Assembly: GCA_003694235.1 (NCBI GenBank)
Contig: RFKO01000142.1
Location: 1 to 8,461, forward strand
DNA from: Anaerolineae bacterium
GTDB lineage: Bacteria; Chloroflexota; Anaerolineae; Anaerolineales; UBA11858
Direction: 5' to 3'
DNA: 8,461 bases
Below, piece by piece: positions 5,531 to 8,461 of this stretch (within the stretch, counting starts at the first letter, position 1; each line of letters starts with the position of its first letter). Both the position numbers and the translations under genes were made by a program. A model generated the notes under the pieces. The model was not told where the DNA came from. It saw only the letters and a list, made by a program, of their open reading frames with translations, and searched no databases.

Positions 5531-7108
5531 TTATCGTCCACCGGGGCCGCCGCCGGGAGGACCGCCACCGAAGGTGGTCTGGTCATACAATTCGCGCGGC
5601 GGGTTGAGGATGACCTCATCCCCCGGCTGCAAATCGCCTTCCAGCACCTCGCTGTACGTATCGGAGGAAGCGCCCAGGGTGATCGGCACTTTATCGATGC
5701 TGCCATCCGGGCGCAGCACGAAGACCACGCGCTCGCCGCCGGCCACGCGCACCGCCCGATTGGGCACCAGCAAAGCGTCCTCCAGCTGGCTGACCACAAT
5801 GTTCACCGCCGAAGTCATGCCCGGCCGGATGACCTCATCGGCATCCAGCAGTTCCACCGTCACGGTGAAATTGACCACCCCCTGTTGTTCCACACCCACC
5901 AGACCGACCTCCGTCACCGTGCCGTGGTACTCGCGCGCCAGCACAGCATCGAAGGTCAGCACCACATCCTGGCCGGGACGAATTTTGTTGACATCCACTT
6001 CGGAGACATCCAGGTCCACCAGCAGGCGCGAGAGGTCGTCCACGCGGAAGGCCAGCATACCGGGTTCGACCTGATCGCCGGGCAACACCTCAACCTGGGT
6101 GACCACGCCGTCGAAGGGGGCGAGGATGTGCGCCTGATCGAGGGTGGCCTGCGCGGCGGCGACGCGCGCCTCGGCGGCGGCAATATCATCCGCCGGAGGC
6201 CCATCTTTGACGCGCTCCCACTCGCGCAAGGCGTCATCCAACCGCGCCTGCGCCAGTGAGATTTCGGCCTCGGTGGGCCCATCCTTGACGCGCTCGTATT
6301 CCCGTTGGGCATCGGCCAGTTGCGCCTGCGCGACGGCCAGATCAGCCTGGGCGCGGGCGATGTCCACCTCGCTGCCCGTCCCTTTGAGCGCGTTCAGTTG
6401 ACGCACGGCAGCGTCATACTCCTGTTGCGCCTGGGCCAGCGCGGCCTGGGCGCGGGCGCGCTCCAGGTCGTCTTCCGGACGGCCTTCGTAGGGTTTGAAA
6501 TCATCCTGCGCTTTCTCCAGCTTGTCGCGCGCCAGCACCACCTGCGCTTCGGCTTCGTCGATATCGGCCTGAGCCGCGGGCAGGCGCAGGCTGTTCAAGC
6601 GGCGCTCGGCGTCTTCCACGGCGCGCTGAGCGTCGGCAATCGCCTGCAGCGCCTGGGCTACTCGCAGTTCAGAATTCAGCAGGTCATCCAGCGCTTTTTG
6701 CGCATCTTCCACCGCCTGCATGGCCTGGGCGCGCTGCAAGTCGGAATTGAGCAGATCGTCCAAAGCGCGCTGAGCCGAAACCAGGTCGGCCTGCGCCAGG
6801 ATCACGTTCTGCGGCAGCGAGGTCTGCGCCAACACCGCCATCTCCATACCCTTGCGCACGCGGTCGCCCACCGAGACCAGCACGCGCTCCACCGTCCCGG
6901 ACGTCTTCCAGGTCAGCTGAGCGCTCTGATTGGCGCGCACCCGTCCGGTCGCGCCAATGGTGGCGGTCAGACGGCCGCGGGAGACGGTCTCCGTTTGCAG
7001 GCTGGCGAGCAGGCGCTCCTGCGCCTGGGTGCGGCTGTAGCTACGCCACCCGATGAAGCCGCCCACAATCACAGCCACGACCAGCAGAATCACCAGTATA
7101 CGTTTCAT
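5531..7108 (-). CDS. HlyD/MacA-family adaptor protein with extended repeat-rich coiled coil
   Basis: A 525-residue membrane-fusion (adaptor) protein. Residues 4-21 form one N-terminal membrane anchor; no lipobox cysteine is seen. The lipoyl/barrel-sandwich halves are at about 52-95 and 326-360 ([19 protein letters not shown]). Between them lies a helical region of about 220 residues, longer than the MacA hairpin, built from a 24-residue repeat (112-159), a [14 protein letters not shown] linker, and a 26-residue [10 protein letters not shown] repeat. A beta-barrel (about 361-440) and a membrane-proximal domain ([10 protein letters not shown] to [17 protein letters not shown]) follow, ending in a Gly/Pro-rich tail (513-525). 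ATG 7108 has AAGGAG 9 nt upstream. It should sit outside the membrane and couple substrate capture to the MacB-like permease. In a cell without a TolC-type outer-membrane channel it would act as in Bacillus YknX. It is a paralogue of the adaptor encoded upstream. Confidence 0.92.
   Translation of the reverse strand: MKRILVILLVVAVIVGGFIGWRSYSRTQAQERLLASLQTETVSRGRLTATIGATGRVRANQSAQLTWKTSGTVERVLVSVGDRVRKGMEMAVLAQTSLPQNVILAQADLVSAQRALDDLLNSDLQRAQAMQAVEDAQKALDDLLNSELRVAQALQAIADAQRAVEDAERRLNSLRLPAAQADIDEAEAQVVLARDKLEKAQDDFKPYEGRPEDDLERARAQAALAQAQQEYDAAVRQLNALKGTGSEVDIARAQADLAVAQAQLADAQREYERVKDGPTEAEISLAQARLDDALREWERVKDGPPADDIAAAEARVAAAQATLDQAHILAPFDGVVTQVEVLPGDQVEPGMLAFRVDDLSRLLVDLDVSEVDVNKIRPGQDVVLTFDAVLAREYHGTVTEVGLVGVEQQGVVNFTVTVELLDADEVIRPGMTSAVNIVVSQLEDALLVPNRAVRVAGGERVVFVLRPDGSIDKVPITLGASSDTYSEVLEGDLQPGDEVILNPPRELYDQTTFGGGPPGGGPGGR
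6197..6304 (-). repeat. 26-residue (78-bp) tandem repeat in the second adaptor gene
   Basis: Two copies of the 30-bp core encoding RE(W/Y)ERVKDGP lie at 6275-6304 and 6197-6226, exactly 78 bp apart, each followed by an acidic, Ala-rich helix segment. The core at 6197-6226 matches the one at 7860-7889 in the neighbouring adaptor gene at 28 of 30 bases. In the protein, the D-G-P would break the helix, so each unit probably forms one arm or step of the helical region. Confidence 0.85.
6632..6775 (-). repeat. 24-residue (72-bp) tandem repeat in the second adaptor gene
   Basis: Two adjacent units (residues 112-135 and 136-159; DNA 6704-6775 and 6632-6703) share the pattern AQ(R/K)ALDDLLNS(D/E)L followed by an [14 protein letters not shown] helix. 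A third, partial unit ([12 protein letters not shown]) follows. The same 24-residue period appears in the other adaptor. The pattern suits an elongated coiled coil. Confidence 0.8.
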
Positions 7109-7157
7109 GCAAAGTTACTCCTTCAATCCTGCACTGCATCAGCGCGAAATAGCTACC

Positions 7158-8461
7158 TCAGGGTGAGGAAATCACAAGGCCCGGCATGTTCAACAACACC
7201 TGCGGGGGATTGAGCACCACTTTGTCCCCGGCCTGCAAATCGCCTTCCAGCACCTGACTTTGGGTGTGCGATTGCAGTCCAATCTGCAGGGGGACGGGGC
7301 GCAGCTGCACGCGCGTGGGTTCACCGCCGAACAGGCGGCGTAAACCGGCGCGCAGCCCGCTGAGCGGTCTCTCTTCCAGCACATACACCACCCGTTGGCC
7401 GTCCTGGACGCGCAGAGCCGCGTTGGGCACCAGCAGCGCGTTGTCAACCCGACCGACATGGATGCGTACCGTGCCCGTCATGCCCGGCCGAACGAACGAA
7501 TCCACTTCTAAAATCTGCACGGTGACATCAAAAGTCACCACGCCGCCGGCGATAGTCCCCACGGGGGAAACAGCCGTCACCTCACCAGCGTACGCTCTGC
7601 CCGGCGCGCCGTCCAGCAACACGTCCGCCGGCTGCCCCACTTCGATCTGGGGGAGGTCGATCTCCGAAACCGCGGCCTGGAACGACAGGGCAGAAAGGTC
7701 ATCCAATCGCAGGGCAACCTGGCCTGGCTGCACCTGGTCGCCGGGCTGAATTTTCAGACGGGTAACCACGCCGCTGAAGGGGGCGATCAGGCGGGCCGTA
7801 TCCAGCCGGGCCTGGGCGGCGGCGACCCGCGCCTCGGCAGCCAGCACATCCTCAGGGGCAGGCCCATCCTTGACGCGCTCCCACTCCCGCCGGGCGTCAT
7901 CCAGCCGCGCCTGCAACACCGCGATTTCGGCTTCGCTCGGACCGTCTTTGACGCGCTCCCACTCGCGCTGCGCGTCCTTCAGACGCGCTCGCGCCGTGGC
8001 CAGACGCGCCCTCGCCTCCGCCAGATCTACCGGATCGGGAGGCGCAAGCAGGTCATCGTAGCGGCTCTGCAACACCTCCAGGCGTTTGCGCGCCTGCGCC
8101 AGCTGCAACTGCAGCGCGTTGTAGGCCTGCTGGTAGCCTTCACGGCTCTCAAACGGCAGATAGAACTTGCGATTGAGCTGCTTTTCCAGTTCTTGCAGGT
8201 CTTTCTCCATCTGGGAGATGGCGTCCTGGGTCAACAGGATGTTCGAGTGAACCTGCTCAATTGCCTGCCGGGAGGGGGTGGCCGTGAGCAGCGCCAGCTG
8301 ACGTTCAGCATCTTCCAGCTCTTGCTGTGCCTGGGCGACGGCCAGTTGCGCCTGAGCGCGCTGCATATCGGATTGCCGGGCATCTTCCAAAGCCTGACGA
8401 GCCTCCTCGAGTGCCTGCCGGGCTGTGGCGCGCTGCATTTGCGATTCCTGTAAGTCTCTCA
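7158..8461 (-). CDS. HlyD/MacA-family adaptor protein, paralogue of the next gene (5' partial)
   Basis: The frame is open to the right edge, so the N-terminus, membrane anchor and first lipoyl half are missing; a Met codon at 8438 is internal to the coiled coil, not a start. At least 433 codons are present. Seen, numbering that Met as 1: 24-residue coiled-coil repeats up to about 45, a long helical stretch with a KFYLPFESREGYQ break, two [10 protein letters not shown] units (158-167 and 184-193), the second lipoyl half (LIAPFSGVVTRLKIQPGDQV), a beta-barrel, and a membrane-proximal domain ending VLEGDLQAGDKVVLNPP. The region 154-247 is nearly collinear with the second adaptor, supporting duplication. 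A roughly 19-residue basic insertion (356-376, PLSGLRAGLRRLFGGEPTR) is absent from the paralogue, and this protein lacks the Gly/Pro-rich tail. It is followed after 49 nt by the second adaptor gene. The two may form mixed rings or alternate on the single permease. Confidence 0.92.
   Translation of the reverse strand, partial: RDLQESQMQRATARQALEEARQALEDARQSDMQRAQAQLAVAQAQQELEDAERQLALLTATPSRQAIEQVHSNILLTQDAISQMEKDLQELEKQLNRKFYLPFESREGYQQAYNALQLQLAQARKRLEVLQSRYDDLLAPPDPVDLAEARARLATARARLKDAQREWERVKDGPSEAEIAVLQARLDDARREWERVKDGPAPEDVLAAEARVAAAQARLDTARLIAPFSGVVTRLKIQPGDQVQPGQVALRLDDLSALSFQAAVSEIDLPQIEVGQPADVLLDGAPGRAYAGEVTAVSPVGTIAGGVVTFDVTVQILEVDSFVRPGMTGTVRIHVGRVDNALLVPNAALRVQDGQRVVYVLEERPLSGLRAGLRRLFGGEPTRVQLRPVPLQIGLQSHTQSQVLEGDLQAGDKVVLNPPQVLLNMPGLVISSP
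7860..7967 (-). repeat. 26-residue (78-bp) tandem repeat in the first adaptor gene
   Basis: Cores encoding [10 protein letters not shown] lie at 7938-7967 and 7860-7889, 78 bp apart, the same period and order as in the second adaptor gene. Each is followed by an (S/A)xE(A/D)(I/V) turn and an Ala-rich helix. Shared period and high base identity suggest the repeat predates the gene duplication or is kept alike by gene conversion. Confidence 0.85.
8301..8444 (-). repeat. 24-residue (72-bp) repeat in the first adaptor gene
   Basis: Two diverged units, starting SQMQRATARQALEEARQ (8373-8444) and SDMQRAQAQLAVAQAQQ (8301-8372), have the same 24-residue period as the S-(D/E)-L-Q-R-A-Q repeat in the second adaptor. 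More units may lie beyond the right edge. Low-complexity Ala/Gln/Arg/Glu composition makes exact unit borders uncertain. Confidence 0.6.

Noticed and set aside
5518..5799. N-terminal extension of the ATPase frame
   Set aside because: The upstream codons give a Trp/Cys/Arg/Ser-rich string with no similarity to ABC ATPases and lie inside the adaptor gene; the ATG at 5517 has a good ribosome site.
7156..7168. Small palindrome CCTCA-GGG-TGAGG at the stop of the first adaptor gene
   Set aside because: A 5-bp stem with a 3-nt loop and no T-run; too small to call a terminator, and the next gene follows at 49 nt with its own ribosome site.
6305..7213. Plus-strand open frame of 302 codons opposite the second adaptor gene
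   Set aside because: No family features. It mirrors the Ala/Gln-rich coiled-coil code on the minus strand and even crosses the adaptor start site.

Overview
The window is gene-dense and GC-rich and reads as bacterial chromosome. It holds eight protein genes, two of them cut by the window edges. My best guess for the source is a member of the Chloroflexota (Anaerolineae-like). The grounds are the long, repeat-rich HlyD/MacA-type adaptors with ERVKDGP units placed in tandem, the class III cyclase tail and the gingipain-like membrane protease. This is inference from protein style; there is no rRNA or other taxonomic marker here. No tRNA, rRNA, CRISPR array, insertion sequence or phage gene was seen.

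Left block (1-2636, + strand): the last 52 codons of a class III adenylate/guanylate cyclase, then a small HET-C-like putative zinc-dependent phospholipase-type protein, then a 615-residue membrane-anchored peptidase C25 (gingipain-fold) homologue. Gaps are 3 and 2 nt, so the three genes look like one transcription unit. The C25 gene is visibly less GC-rich than the HET-C gene before it.

Middle block (2637-3599): a ybaK/ebsC-type aminoacyl-tRNA deacylase gene on the minus strand, convergent with the C25 gene and divergent from cutA (+). Their shared 105-nt upstream region (3150-3254) is the largest gap in the window. It contains a possible promoter for the deacylase gene and a run of degenerate 10-bp units.

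Right block (3608-8461, - strand): a four-gene efflux operon of MacAB/YknXYZ type, transcribed right to left. It encodes a first adaptor protein (5' end outside the window), a second paralogous adaptor, an ABC ATPase and a MacB/FtsX-type permease. Spacings are 49 nt, 13 nt and a 4-nt ATGA overlap. The ATPase should power the permease in the cytoplasmic membrane while the adaptors sit on the outer face and couple substrate binding to transport. Both adaptors carry the same two internal repeat systems (24 and 26 residues), so they probably arose by duplication. The operon promoter lies beyond the right edge. No gene-free stretch exceeds 300 bases.

I see no clear undescribed system. The best leads are the cyclase/HET-C/C25 cluster and the duplicated adaptor pair feeding a single ABC transporter.
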